Shown: piece after piece, positions 49,998 through 57,512 of the stretch
Position numbering within the stretch: position 1 is the stretch's first letter
Layout: each line of letters begins with the position of its first letter
Assembly (NCBI GenBank): GCA_947475845.1
Contig: CANJMO010000001.1
Span: forward strand, 62,001-126,000
Length of the DNA stretch: 64,000 bases
Source of the DNA: Caulobacteraceae bacterium
GTDB lineage: Bacteria; Pseudomonadota; Alphaproteobacteria; Caulobacterales; Caulobacteraceae
Direction: 5' to 3'
Program-made: the position numbers and the translations under genes
The notes under the pieces: generated by a model
Seen by the model: the letters and a program-made list of their open reading frames with translations, nothing else
The model's database searches: none
What the model was told of the DNA's origin: nothing

Positions 49998-51531
49998 GGA
50001 CAACATTGGCGGGGTCCGGCTTGGCGGCGGCAGCGCGAGGCGCCTTCATCAGAAACAGCAGGGGCACGACAGCGACGGTGATCAGCACCATCAGCCAGAA
50101 GTCGTCGACATAGGCGACCATCGCCGACTGGCGGGTGATCTCGCCGTTGAGGGCGGCGGCGCCGGCCACGGTCGAGGGATTGAGCGCCGATCCGGCCAGT
50201 TGCATGGCCAGGTTCGGATCGCCGGCGTTGATGTGGCCGACCAGGCCCGAATGGACGGTCTCGACGTTGTTGGTCTGCAGCGCCACCACGATCGAGATGC
50301 CGGCCGACGAGCCGAGGTTGCGCACTAGGGTGAACACCGACGACCCTTCCGCGCGGTAGATCGGGCTGATGGTGGCGAAGGCCAGGGTGGTCAGGGGCAC
50401 GAAGATCAGGCCGGTGCCCAGGCCCTGGATCAGGGCGCTGATGATCAACGGCCCCGCCGTCATGTCCAGCGAGAAGCGGCTCATCATCCACGCCGCCCAG
50501 CCCGACAGGAACAGGCCGAACGCCACCAGCAGGCGCGAGTCCACCCGCCCGACCAGCTGGCCGACGATGAACATGGCGGCGAAAGCGCCCAGGCCCCGGG
50601 GCATCATGACCAGGCCGGTGGTGACCACCGGATAGCCCATCAGCACCTCCAGCATCGAGGGCAACAGGGCCATGCTGGAATAGAGCAATATGCCGAGGAA
50701 GAAGCCGACCACCGTAGCCACCACGAAGCTGCGGTCGCGCGCCAGCGCCCGGTCGAAGAACGGGTTCTTGGCCGTGATCGCGTGGACGGTGAACAGGTAG
50801 AGCGCCAGGCCCGCGACCACCATCTCGGTCCAGATTTCCCTGGAGTTCAGCCAGTCCTGGGTCGGGCCGCGGTCGAGCATCAGCTGAAAGGCGCCGATGA
50901 ACACGGTCAGCATGCCGAAGCCGAAGAAGTCGAACTTCTTGGGGATGTCGTGCTTGTTGTTGGAGATGAACATCCACACGCCGGTGTAGGCCAGAAGGCC
51001 AATCGGCACGTTGATGAAGAACACCCAGCGCCAGGTCAGGTTGTCGGTCAGCCAGCCACCCAGGGCCGGGCCCATGATCGGACCGAGGATGGCACCGGCC
51101 CCCCAGATGGCCATGGCCTGGCCCTGCTTCTCCTTGGGCCAGATATCCAGCAGCACCGCCTGCGACAGCGGGATCAGGGCGGCGCCGAACAGGCCTTGCA
51201 GCAGGCGGAAGCCGACGATCTCGGCCAGGCTGCCGGAGATGCCGCACAGGACCGAGGCCACGGTGAACCCGGCGATAGACACCAGGAACAGGAGCTTCCT
51301 GCCGATCCGCCCCGCCAGCCAGCCGGTCATCGGCGTCATGATGGTGGCGGCGACGATATAGGAGGTCAGCACCCAGGTGATCTGGTCCTGGGACGCCGAG
51401 ACGCTGCCCTGGATGTGCGGCAGGGCGACGTTGGCGATGGTGGTGTCCAGCGAGTTCATCACCGTGGCCAGCATGATGCTGATGGTGATGGCCCACTTGT
51501 TGGGCGCTCCGCTGTCGGCTCGGGCCAGCAT
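49990..51531 (-). CDS. DHA2-family MFS efflux transporter (EmrB-like)
   Basis: This 513-residue inner-membrane proton antiporter has about fourteen helices. The DHA2 signatures are visible: TTIANVALPHIQGSVSASQDQITWVLTSYIVAATIMTPMTGWLAGRIGRK (first three helices) and LLQGLFGAALIPLSQAVLLDIWPKEKQGQAMAIWGAGAILGPIMGPALGGWLTDNLTWRWVFFINVPIG (motif C, about residues 103-170). It starts 4 nt after the adaptor gene and works with that adaptor and the NodT-type channel. Substrates are likely hydrophobic or amphipathic compounds. Confidence 0.95.
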   Translation of the reverse strand: MLARADSGAPNKWAITISIMLATVMNSLDTTIANVALPHIQGSVSASQDQITWVLTSYIVAATIMTPMTGWLAGRIGRKLLFLVSIAGFTVASVLCGISGSLAEIVGFRLLQGLFGAALIPLSQAVLLDIWPKEKQGQAMAIWGAGAILGPIMGPALGGWLTDNLTWRWVFFINVPIGLLAYTGVWMFISNNKHDIPKKFDFFGFGMLTVFIGAFQLMLDRGPTQDWLNSREIWTEMVVAGLALYLFTVHAITAKNPFFDRALARDRSFVVATVVGFFLGILLYSSMALLPSMLEVLMGYPVVTTGLVMMPRGLGAFAAMFIVGQLVGRVDSRLLVAFGLFLSGWAAWMMSRFSLDMTAGPLIISALIQGLGTGLIFVPLTTLAFATISPIYRAEGSSVFTLVRNLGSSAGISIVVALQTNNVETVHSGLVGHINAGDPNLAMQLAGSALNPSTVAGAAALNGEITRQSAMVAYVDDFWLMVLITVAVVPLLFLMKAPRAAAAKPDPANVVHE

Positions 51532-51535
51532 GGCT

Positions 51536-52585
51536 TTAGCCGGCGGCGCCGGCCGCCTGGGTGTCGACCTTGACGGTGGCGCTGAGGCCGGCGTGCGAGG
51601 CCATCTCCGGAGGCGGCTGATCGAACTCGATGCGCACGGGCAGGCGCTGCACCACCTTGACCCAGTTGCCGGTGGCGTTCTGGGCGGGAAGGATCGAGAA
51701 GGTCGAGCCCGCGCCCGGGCTGAAGCTGGCGACGCGGCCCTTCAGCTTGGTCCCCTTGGCGGCGTCGATATCGAGCTCGGCCGGCTGACCGATCTTCATC
51801 TTGGCCAGCTGGTTCTCCTTGAACGCGGCCTCGATGTAGGGGCGGCCCGAGACCAGCCAGAACAGCGGCTGGGCGGCGGTGATGTAGCTGCCGAGCTGGA
51901 TTTGCTCGACCTTGGTCACGACGCCGTCCTGGGGTGCGACGATGGTGGTGTAGCCCATGGCCAGCTGGGCGCGCTGCAAGGTCGCCAGGGCCTGCATCAC
52001 CACCGGCTGAGCGTCGATGGAGGTGTTGTCGGCGCCGGCGGCGGTGTGGGCGGCGACCGCCGCCTGCTGCACGGCCTGCAGATGGGCGCGGGCGGTGTTG
52101 ACGGCATTGGCGGCCAGATCAAGCTGCTGCTGCGAGGCGACGCCGCCGCCGACCAGGACCTTCTGCCGGGCGAGATCGCGCTGGGCGTAGTCGAGCGAGG
52201 CCTGAGCCTCGGTCACCCCGGCGCTCTGCTGGCTGGCGGTGGCGCGCTGGGTGCGCACCTGCAGACGCGCGGTGGCCAATTGCGCTTCGGCCTGGGCCAG
52301 GGAGGCCTTGAAGTCGCGGTCGTCGAGGCGGAACAGCAGCTGCCCTTTCTTGACCTTCTGGTTGTCACGCACGGCCAGCTCGACCACCCGGGCCGAGACA
52401 TTGGCGCTGATCGGGGTGCGCGCCGACATCACATAGGCGTCGTCGGTGACCTGGTAGCGGCCGCCGGTCAAAAGGAAGTAGGCGACGATGGCCAGGACGA
52501 TGACCGGGCCGCCGATCAGCAGCGGCCAACGCACGCGGTCGCCCAAGCTGCGCTCGGTAGATTGGCTCCCCAGCCCTTCGCTCAT
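51536..52585 (-). CDS. HlyD/EmrA-type membrane fusion protein
   Basis: This 349-residue adaptor has one N-terminal transmembrane helix (WPLLIGGPVIVLAIVAYFLL, about residues 20-39), the first lipoyl half (VTDDAYVMSARTPISANVSARVVELAVRDNQKVKKGQLLFRLDDRDF), a long helical hairpin and the second half (TTIVAPQDGVVTKVEQIQLGSYITAAQPLFWLV). It joins EmrB to the outer-membrane factor. The ATG at 52585 is taken; an in-frame ATG at 52639 would add 18 residues. It is divergent from the LysR gene, with the T-N11-A site between them. Confidence 0.93.
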   Translation of the reverse strand: MSEGLGSQSTERSLGDRVRWPLLIGGPVIVLAIVAYFLLTGGRYQVTDDAYVMSARTPISANVSARVVELAVRDNQKVKKGQLLFRLDDRDFKASLAQAEAQLATARLQVRTQRATASQQSAGVTEAQASLDYAQRDLARQKVLVGGGVASQQQLDLAANAVNTARAHLQAVQQAAVAAHTAAGADNTSIDAQPVVMQALATLQRAQLAMGYTTIVAPQDGVVTKVEQIQLGSYITAAQPLFWLVSGRPYIEAAFKENQLAKMKIGQPAELDIDAAKGTKLKGRVASFSPGAGSTFSILPAQNATGNWVKVVQRLPVRIEFDQPPPEMASHAGLSATVKVDTQAAGAAG

Positions 52586-52744
52586 GTGATCGCTCTTGAA
52601 TGCAGAAACGGCCGCCGGCGCGCTCGGCGCCGCGGTCATAGGAGGATGACGGTAGGTCGTCGGGAAAGTGGAAGCGCCGACCTTAAATACGCCAGGCGGC
52701 CGCTTCCGGGGCTGGATGTAGGGTGGGTTGCCCCATGATCCAAA

Positions 52745-52757
52745 TGATATGTTATCA
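52745..52757. promoter_or_regulatory. Candidate LysR-type binding site (T-N11-A palindrome)
   Basis: TGATA-TGT-TATCA is a 13-bp palindrome matching the LysR T-N11-A rule exactly, in an AT-rich patch. It lies 8 bp upstream of the lysR ATG and about 160 bp upstream of the divergent emrA-like gene. It is probably the autoregulatory and pump-control site of the adjacent LysR; the assignment is by position. Confidence 0.5.
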
Positions 52758-52765
52758 CATGCATC

Positions 52766-53728
52766 ATGAGCGAAATTCATTTCAATCAGCTGGACCTCAA
52801 TCTGCTGCGGGTGTTCGACGCCCTGCTCGACGAGCGCAGCGTGACCCGCGCCGGGGACCGCCTGGGCCTCAGCCAGTCGGCGGTCAGCCACGCGCTTGGG
52901 CGCCTGCGCCTGACGCTGGACGACGAGCTGTTCGTGCGCCGGTCGTCGGGCATGGAACCGACCCCGCGCGCGCTTGAAATCGGACCGGCCCTGCACACCG
53001 CCCTGCTGCAGATGCAGGCCGCCTTGGCGCCCGCGGGTTTCGATCCGGCCACCACCGAGCGCCGCTTCACCATCGCCGCCGGTCCCTACGGCTGCGCCGT
53101 GCTGATCCCGCAGGTGGTGCAGTTGCTGCAGGAGCGGGCGCCGGGCTCGACCCTGCACATCGCCGCCTATGGCGAAGGCACGCTGGAGGGCCTGGACGCC
53201 GGTCGTAACGACGCGGCCATCATGGGCATCGGCTCGCCGGGCCGCCGTTTCCGCTTTCTGCCGCTGTTCTCCGAAACCATGATCTGGGTCGTGCGCGCCG
53301 GTCACGACCTGACCCAGGGCGCCCTGACCCTGGAGCGGCTCGCCGAGACGCCGCATATCCTGGTGTCGGGCATGGAGGATCCCTTCGATCCCGGCTCCGG
53401 GGCCGTGGCACCCGGCCTCAAATCCCGTCCCGGCTGGGACCGGCACGAGGCGTCCGAACTGACCCGCCGCCCCGCCGCCCGCAAGGTGGCGGTGGTGACG
53501 CCGGATTCGACCTCCGCCCTGGCCATCGCCAGCCGCTCGGACATGGCCGCCCTGGTCCCCCACCGCCTCGCCCTCGGCGCGGGCGCCGCCGGGCGGGTGG
53601 TGGTCCTGCCGGAGGTGCTGCCTCCCATAGTCCTGGAGATCGGCGCCGTGTTCCGCGACGACCGCCTGGCCGATCCGGCGGTGGCCTGGCTGTCGCGTCT
53701 GCTGATCGAAGCCGCCCGGACTCTTTGA
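52766..53728 (+). CDS. LysR family transcriptional regulator
   Basis: This 320-residue protein has the N-terminal winged helix-turn-helix (LDLNLLRVFDALLDERSVTRAGDRLGLSQSAVSHALGRLRLTLDDELFVRRSSGMEPTPRAL, about residues 9-70) typical of the NodD/LinR/PcpR branch, and a periplasmic-binding-protein-like effector domain. It stands between the EmrAB-NodT operon (divergent) and the aromatic cluster (same direction, next gene 79 bp on). Regulators of this branch often control aromatic-compound genes, so it may control either or both. The effector is unknown. Confidence 0.95.
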   Translation: MSEIHFNQLDLNLLRVFDALLDERSVTRAGDRLGLSQSAVSHALGRLRLTLDDELFVRRSSGMEPTPRALEIGPALHTALLQMQAALAPAGFDPATTERRFTIAAGPYGCAVLIPQVVQLLQERAPGSTLHIAAYGEGTLEGLDAGRNDAAIMGIGSPGRRFRFLPLFSETMIWVVRAGHDLTQGALTLERLAETPHILVSGMEDPFDPGSGAVAPGLKSRPGWDRHEASELTRRPAARKVAVVTPDSTSALAIASRSDMAALVPHRLALGAGAAGRVVVLPEVLPPIVLEIGAVFRDDRLADPAVAWLSRLLIEAARTL

Positions 53729-53807
53729 TCTTTGACGCTTTGAGGCTTGACCGCCGCCCCGGCCCACGGTCAGCCTCCCGTCAACGAAAAGACGGAGGAA
53801 AGCTTTG

Positions 53808-54635
53808 ATGATCCGAAACCGAATGCGCGCGGGGCTGCTCGGCGCTTCGCTGCTGCTGGCTTTCGCGTCGCGACCGGCCGCCTCGCAGGCACCCGCGCCC
53901 GCGCCGGCGGTGAAGCCGGCCGATTACGCGGCCCTGGCCAAGCTGCCCGATTTCCGCGGCACCTGGGTGCCCGACGTCCGTGACCAGAACCGGCGGATCA
54001 AGGACGATCCCACGCCCTGGACCCCAAAGATCGCCGCTGAGATGGCCAATCTGGAAGCCGAAGAAAAGGCCGGCAGGCCGTTCCTGGTGCTGAGCGGCTG
54101 CTTCGCCCACGCCATGCCCAGCTTCATGCTGATCACCCACAACGCCATCGAGGTCATGTTCACCCCCGATCGCGTCACCATCCTCGGCGAAAGCGACGGC
54201 AACCGCCTGCGCCGTATCTATACCGACGGGCGCAAGCACCCCGTGGACGTACAGCCCACCGCCCATGGCCACTCTATCGGCCACTGGGAAGGCCAGACAC
54301 TGGTGGTCGACACCGTCGGCATCTGGCCCCAGGCCTATATCGCCGTCTCCGAAGCGATCGGCGTGCCCAACGATGGCGACATCCATGTGACCGAGCGCAT
54401 CCACCTCGCCGGTCCCGACATCCTGGCGGACGATCTCGAGATCACGGCGCCCAAGGTCCTGACTCGGCCGTGGAAGACCACCCGCCTGTTCAAGCGTCTG
54501 CGCGGCGCCGAGAACGACATCGTCGAGGGCCAGTGCGTCGAAGGCATGCACACCCCCGGCAAGGACAAGAACGGCCACGACGTGTTCATCCCCATCAAGA
54601 CCAACGCGGACGGTTCGATCCGCGCTCAGCCTTAA
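53808..54635 (+). CDS. Exported protein of an unnamed family (IYTDGRKHP type), first gene of the aromatic cluster
   Basis: This 275-residue protein has a signal peptide (LLGASLLLAFASRPAASQ) and starts at ATG 53808, 7 nt after a strong GGAGGAA site. The core blocks RRIYTDGRKHPVDVQPTAHG and HSIGHWEGQTLVVDTVGIW (about residues 135-173) and ITAPKVLTRPWKTTRLF match the paralogue at 42992-43831. The His, Asp and Glu residues in GHSIGHWEG and YTDGRKH look like a ligand or metal site. It is followed 35 nt later by a DUF6152 gene and then the dioxygenase gene. An extracytoplasmic role in taking up or sensing the aromatic substrate is a guess. Confidence 0.85.
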   Translation: MIRNRMRAGLLGASLLLAFASRPAASQAPAPAPAVKPADYAALAKLPDFRGTWVPDVRDQNRRIKDDPTPWTPKIAAEMANLEAEEKAGRPFLVLSGCFAHAMPSFMLITHNAIEVMFTPDRVTILGESDGNRLRRIYTDGRKHPVDVQPTAHGHSIGHWEGQTLVVDTVGIWPQAYIAVSEAIGVPNDGDIHVTERIHLAGPDILADDLEITAPKVLTRPWKTTRLFKRLRGAENDIVEGQCVEGMHTPGKDKNGHDVFIPIKTNADGSIRAQP

Positions 54636-54670
54636 GTCGACTTCATTCAGGTTCGATCAGGACACATCCC

Positions 54671-55048
54671 ATGACCCTCGTTCGCAACGCCGCCATCGTG
54701 GTCGCCATCGCCGCTCTGTCGGCCTCCGCCGCCCACGCCCACCACTCCGGAGCGATGTACGACTCCGGCAAGCTCATGAAGATGACGGGCACGGTGAAGG
54801 CCTTCAATTGGAACAACCCCCACATCAGCATCGACGTCATCGCCAATCCGGGCGAGGCGGTCGACGGCCTGTGGAGCATCGCCGGCTCCAGCCCCGGCGT
54901 GATGGGCCGCAGCGGCTGGACATCGGCCACGCTCAAGCCCGGCGACAAGATCGTCATGGAGTTCAACCCCCTGCGCGACGGCGGCCGGGGCGGCAACATC
55001 AAGAAGGTCATCACCCCCGACGGCAAGGAACTGGGCTGGGGCTTCTGA
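54671..55048 (+). CDS. DUF6152 family exported protein
   Basis: This 125-residue protein has a signal peptide (IAALSASAAHA) and starts at the mature His-His (HHSGAMYDSGKLMKMTGTVKAFNWNNPHISIDV), the hallmark of DUF6152. The fold is a small beta-barrel ending in GGNIKKVITPDGKELGWGF. Its function is unknown; such proteins occur next to TonB receptors and small oxidative enzymes in sphingomonads. The TGA overlaps the ATG of the intradiol dioxygenase gene (TGATG), so exported protein and ring-cleavage enzyme are translationally coupled. Confidence 0.9.
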   Translation: MTLVRNAAIVVAIAALSASAAHAHHSGAMYDSGKLMKMTGTVKAFNWNNPHISIDVIANPGEAVDGLWSIAGSSPGVMGRSGWTSATLKPGDKIVMEFNPLRDGGRGGNIKKVITPDGKELGWGF

Positions 55049-55947
55049 TGGCCGTGATCATCCGCAGTCCTGACGACGTCACCGCGGCGGTGCTGGCGGT
55101 GATGGGCCAGACTCGCGATCCGCGCCTGCGCGAGATCATGACGTCCCTGGCCCGGCGCCTACATGGCTTCGTCCGCGAGGTGAACCTGACCGAAGCGGAG
55201 TACCGCGCCGCCGGCGCCGTCCTCGCCCGCCTCGGCCAGCAGTGCACCGATACGCACAACGAAGTGGTGCTGATGGGCGGATCGCTGGGCCTGTCGCAAC
55301 TGGTCTGCCTGATCAACAACGGCGACATGGGCGCGCACGAAACGACGCAGAACATGCTGGGTCCGTTCTGGCGGCTGAACCAGCCGGTGGCGCAGAACGG
55401 CGGCTCGATCGTGCGCTCGCCGACCCCGGGGCCGGAGCTGTTCGCCACCCTGCGCTTCGTCGACGGCAAGGGCGCGCCGGTGGCCGATGCGGAGGTCGAT
55501 ATCTGGCAGTCCTCGCCGGTCGGTCTCTACGAACAGCAGGATCCCGACCAGGCCGCCATGAACCTGCGCGGCAAGTTCCGCACGGATGCGCAGGGCAAGA
55601 TTTGGTTCCGCTCGGTCACGCCCGGTCCCTATCCGATCCCGACGTCGGGCGTGGTCGGCCAGCTGCTAGAGGCGCAGGGCCGCCATCCGTATCGCCCGGC
55701 GCACATGCACGCCCTGGCCCACAAGGACGGGTTCAAGACGGTGATCTCGCAGATCTATGTGCGCCAGGATCCCTACTACGACACCGACGTGCAGTTCGGC
55801 GCGACCGAGGCGACCACCGGCGACTACGTCCAGCACGATGAGCCGCATCCGGACCATCCCGAGGTCCAGGCGCCGTGGTATTCGCTGGATTACACCCTGG
55901 TCATGGAGCCGGGCGACGCCCGCCTGCCCATCCCGCCGATCAAGTAG
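55048..55947 (+). CDS. Intradiol ring-cleavage dioxygenase (hydroxyquinol/catechol 1,2-dioxygenase family)
   Basis: This 299-residue non-haem Fe(III) dioxygenase has the helical Dioxygenase_N domain (LREIMTSLARRLHGFVREVNLTEAEYRAA, about residues 27-55) and the beta-sandwich catalytic domain. All four iron ligands are present: Tyr161 (GLYEQQD), Tyr195 (PGPYPIP), His219 and His221 (RPAHMHA). The N-terminus and YEQQD/GPYPIP context are closest to the hydroxyquinol and chlorocatechol branch. It is coupled to DUF6152 upstream and is followed 8 nt on by hpaH. The usual downstream enzymes of intradiol cleavage (cycloisomerase, maleylacetate reductase) are not here. Confidence 0.93.
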   Translation: MAVIIRSPDDVTAAVLAVMGQTRDPRLREIMTSLARRLHGFVREVNLTEAEYRAAGAVLARLGQQCTDTHNEVVLMGGSLGLSQLVCLINNGDMGAHETTQNMLGPFWRLNQPVAQNGGSIVRSPTPGPELFATLRFVDGKGAPVADAEVDIWQSSPVGLYEQQDPDQAAMNLRGKFRTDAQGKIWFRSVTPGPYPIPTSGVVGQLLEAQGRHPYRPAHMHALAHKDGFKTVISQIYVRQDPYYDTDVQFGATEATTGDYVQHDEPHPDHPEVQAPWYSLDYTLVMEPGDARLPIPPIK

Positions 55948-55955
55948 GAGTCCGC

Positions 55956-56738
55956 ATGCTGAGCGACCAACAACGGCGGGACGCGGCCCAGGCCCTGCTG
56001 AACGCCGACCGCACCCGCAAGCCGATCAGGCAGCTGAGCCTGACCTATCCCGACATGACCCTGGAGGACGCCTATGCGGTGCAGGGGCTGTGGGCGCAGG
56101 CGCTGATCGACGGCGGCGCCCGCCGCGTCGGCACCAAGATCGGCCTAACCTCGCGCGCCATGCAGATGGCCTCCAACATCACCGAGCCCGACTACGGCTT
56201 CCTGATGGACACCATGATCTACAACGACGGGGCGCAGATCGAGGCCGGCCGCTTCCTGGCTCCGCGCCTGGAGGTCGAGCTGGCCTTCGTCATGGGGGAG
56301 GACCTCGAGGGCCCCGACGCCCGGGTGCACGACGTGATGCGCGCCACCGAGTTCGTGACCCCGGCGCTGGAGATCATCGACTATCGCACCGATGTGCCGC
56401 GCAAGATCGTCGACACCATCGCCGACAACGCCGCCGCCGGGGCCATGGTGGTGGGCGGCCGCACCGTGCGCCCGTTCGACATCGACATCCGCTGGGTCGG
56501 CGCGACCCTGGCCAAGAACGGGGTGATCGAGGAGTCCGGCGTTTCGGCGGCGGTGATGGGCCACCCGGCGGCGGGCATCGCCTGGCTGGTCAACAAGCTG
56601 CATCCGCTGGGCGGCAAGCTGAGGAAGGGCGAGATCGTCCTGGCCGGTTCGTTCACCCGTCCGGTGACCATCGCCCCCGGCGACACCATCGCGGTCGACT
56701 ACGGCCCGCTCGGCTCGATCAATGTCGGCATTGTCTGA
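55956..56738 (+). CDS. hpaH: 2-oxo-hept-4-ene-1,7-dioate hydratase-like protein (HpaH/MhpD family)
   Basis: This 260-residue enzyme of the 2-keto-4-pentenoate hydratase family adds water to a 2-hydroxy-2,4-dienoate. GTKIGLTSRAMQMASNITEPDYGFLMDTMIYNDGAQIEAGRFLAPRLEVELAFVMGEDL (about residues 49-108) holds the metal-binding E-x-E and lysine typical of HpaH. GMPH-like DIRWVGATLAKNG and the VDYGPLGSINVGIV end fit too. A TAGGAG site precedes it and its stop overlaps hpaI (TGATG). The substrate is probably a C6 or C7 dicarboxylic dienol, judged from the HpaH branch rather than MhpD. Confidence 0.92.
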   Translation: MLSDQQRRDAAQALLNADRTRKPIRQLSLTYPDMTLEDAYAVQGLWAQALIDGGARRVGTKIGLTSRAMQMASNITEPDYGFLMDTMIYNDGAQIEAGRFLAPRLEVELAFVMGEDLEGPDARVHDVMRATEFVTPALEIIDYRTDVPRKIVDTIADNAAAGAMVVGGRTVRPFDIDIRWVGATLAKNGVIEESGVSAAVMGHPAAGIAWLVNKLHPLGGKLRKGEIVLAGSFTRPVTIAPGDTIAVDYGPLGSINVGIV

Positions 56739-57502
56739 TGGATATGCCGCGCAATCAGTTCAAGGCGAAGCTGAAGGCCGGGCAGGCGCAGACGGGTCTG
56801 TGGGTTTCCCTGGCAGGCGCCTATGCCGCCGAGATCGTGGCGGGTTCCGGGTTCGACTGGCTGTTGCTCGATACCGAACACTCCCCCGGCGGCGTCGACA
56901 GCGTCCTAGCCCAGCTACAGGCGGTGGCGACCTATCCCGTCTCGCCGGTGGTGCGGCCCGCTGCCAACGACACCGTCCTGATCAAGCGATACCTCGACAT
57001 CGGCGCCCAGACCCTGCTGATCCCCTATGTTCAGACCGCCGATGAAGCCCGCTCGGCAGTGGAGGCCATGCGCTATCCGCCGCGCGGCGTGCGCGGCGTC
57101 GGCGGCACGACCCGCGCCACCCGCTTCGGCCGCGTGGCCGGCTACGCCCAGAAGGCCGAACAGGAGCTGTGCCTGCTGGTCCAGATCGAGACCGGCGAGG
57201 CGCTGGAGCGGCTGGAGGAGATCGCCTGCGTCGACGGCGTCGACGGGGTGTTCATCGGCCCCAACGATCTGGCCGCCAGCCTGGGCCATCTCGGCGAGCT
57301 GAAGCATCCCAAGGTGATCGCGGCCATCGAGGACGCGCTGAACCGGCTGAAGGCGATCGGCAAGCCCGCCGGCATCCTGACGCCGGACCCAGATTTCATC
57401 GCCCGCTGCGCCGCGCTCGGCGCGACCTTCACCGCCGTCGGCAGCGACATCGGCATCCTGGCGCGCGGGACCGAGGCGCTGGCCGCCAAGTACAAGACCT
57501 AG
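56738..57502 (+). CDS. hpaI: 4-hydroxy-2-oxo-dicarboxylate aldolase (HpaI family)
   Basis: This 254-residue class II aldolase splits a 4-hydroxy-2-oxo acid into pyruvate and an aldehyde. Visible are TGLWVSLAGAYAAEIVAGSGFDWLLLDTEHSPG (about residues 19-51, with the catalytic His48), PYVQTADEARSAVEAMRYPPRGVRGVGG, LVQIETGEALERLEEI (metal-binding Glu) and DGVFIGPNDLAASLG. HpaI enzymes act on 4-hydroxy-2-oxoheptanedioate but accept shorter homologues. It is coupled to hpaH and followed 10 nt on by the aldehyde dehydrogenase gene, so the aldehyde is probably oxidised next. Confidence 0.94.
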   Translation: MDMPRNQFKAKLKAGQAQTGLWVSLAGAYAAEIVAGSGFDWLLLDTEHSPGGVDSVLAQLQAVATYPVSPVVRPAANDTVLIKRYLDIGAQTLLIPYVQTADEARSAVEAMRYPPRGVRGVGGTTRATRFGRVAGYAQKAEQELCLLVQIETGEALERLEEIACVDGVDGVFIGPNDLAASLGHLGELKHPKVIAAIEDALNRLKAIGKPAGILTPDPDFIARCAALGATFTAVGSDIGILARGTEALAAKYKT

Positions 57503-57512
57503 GGAGATACCC

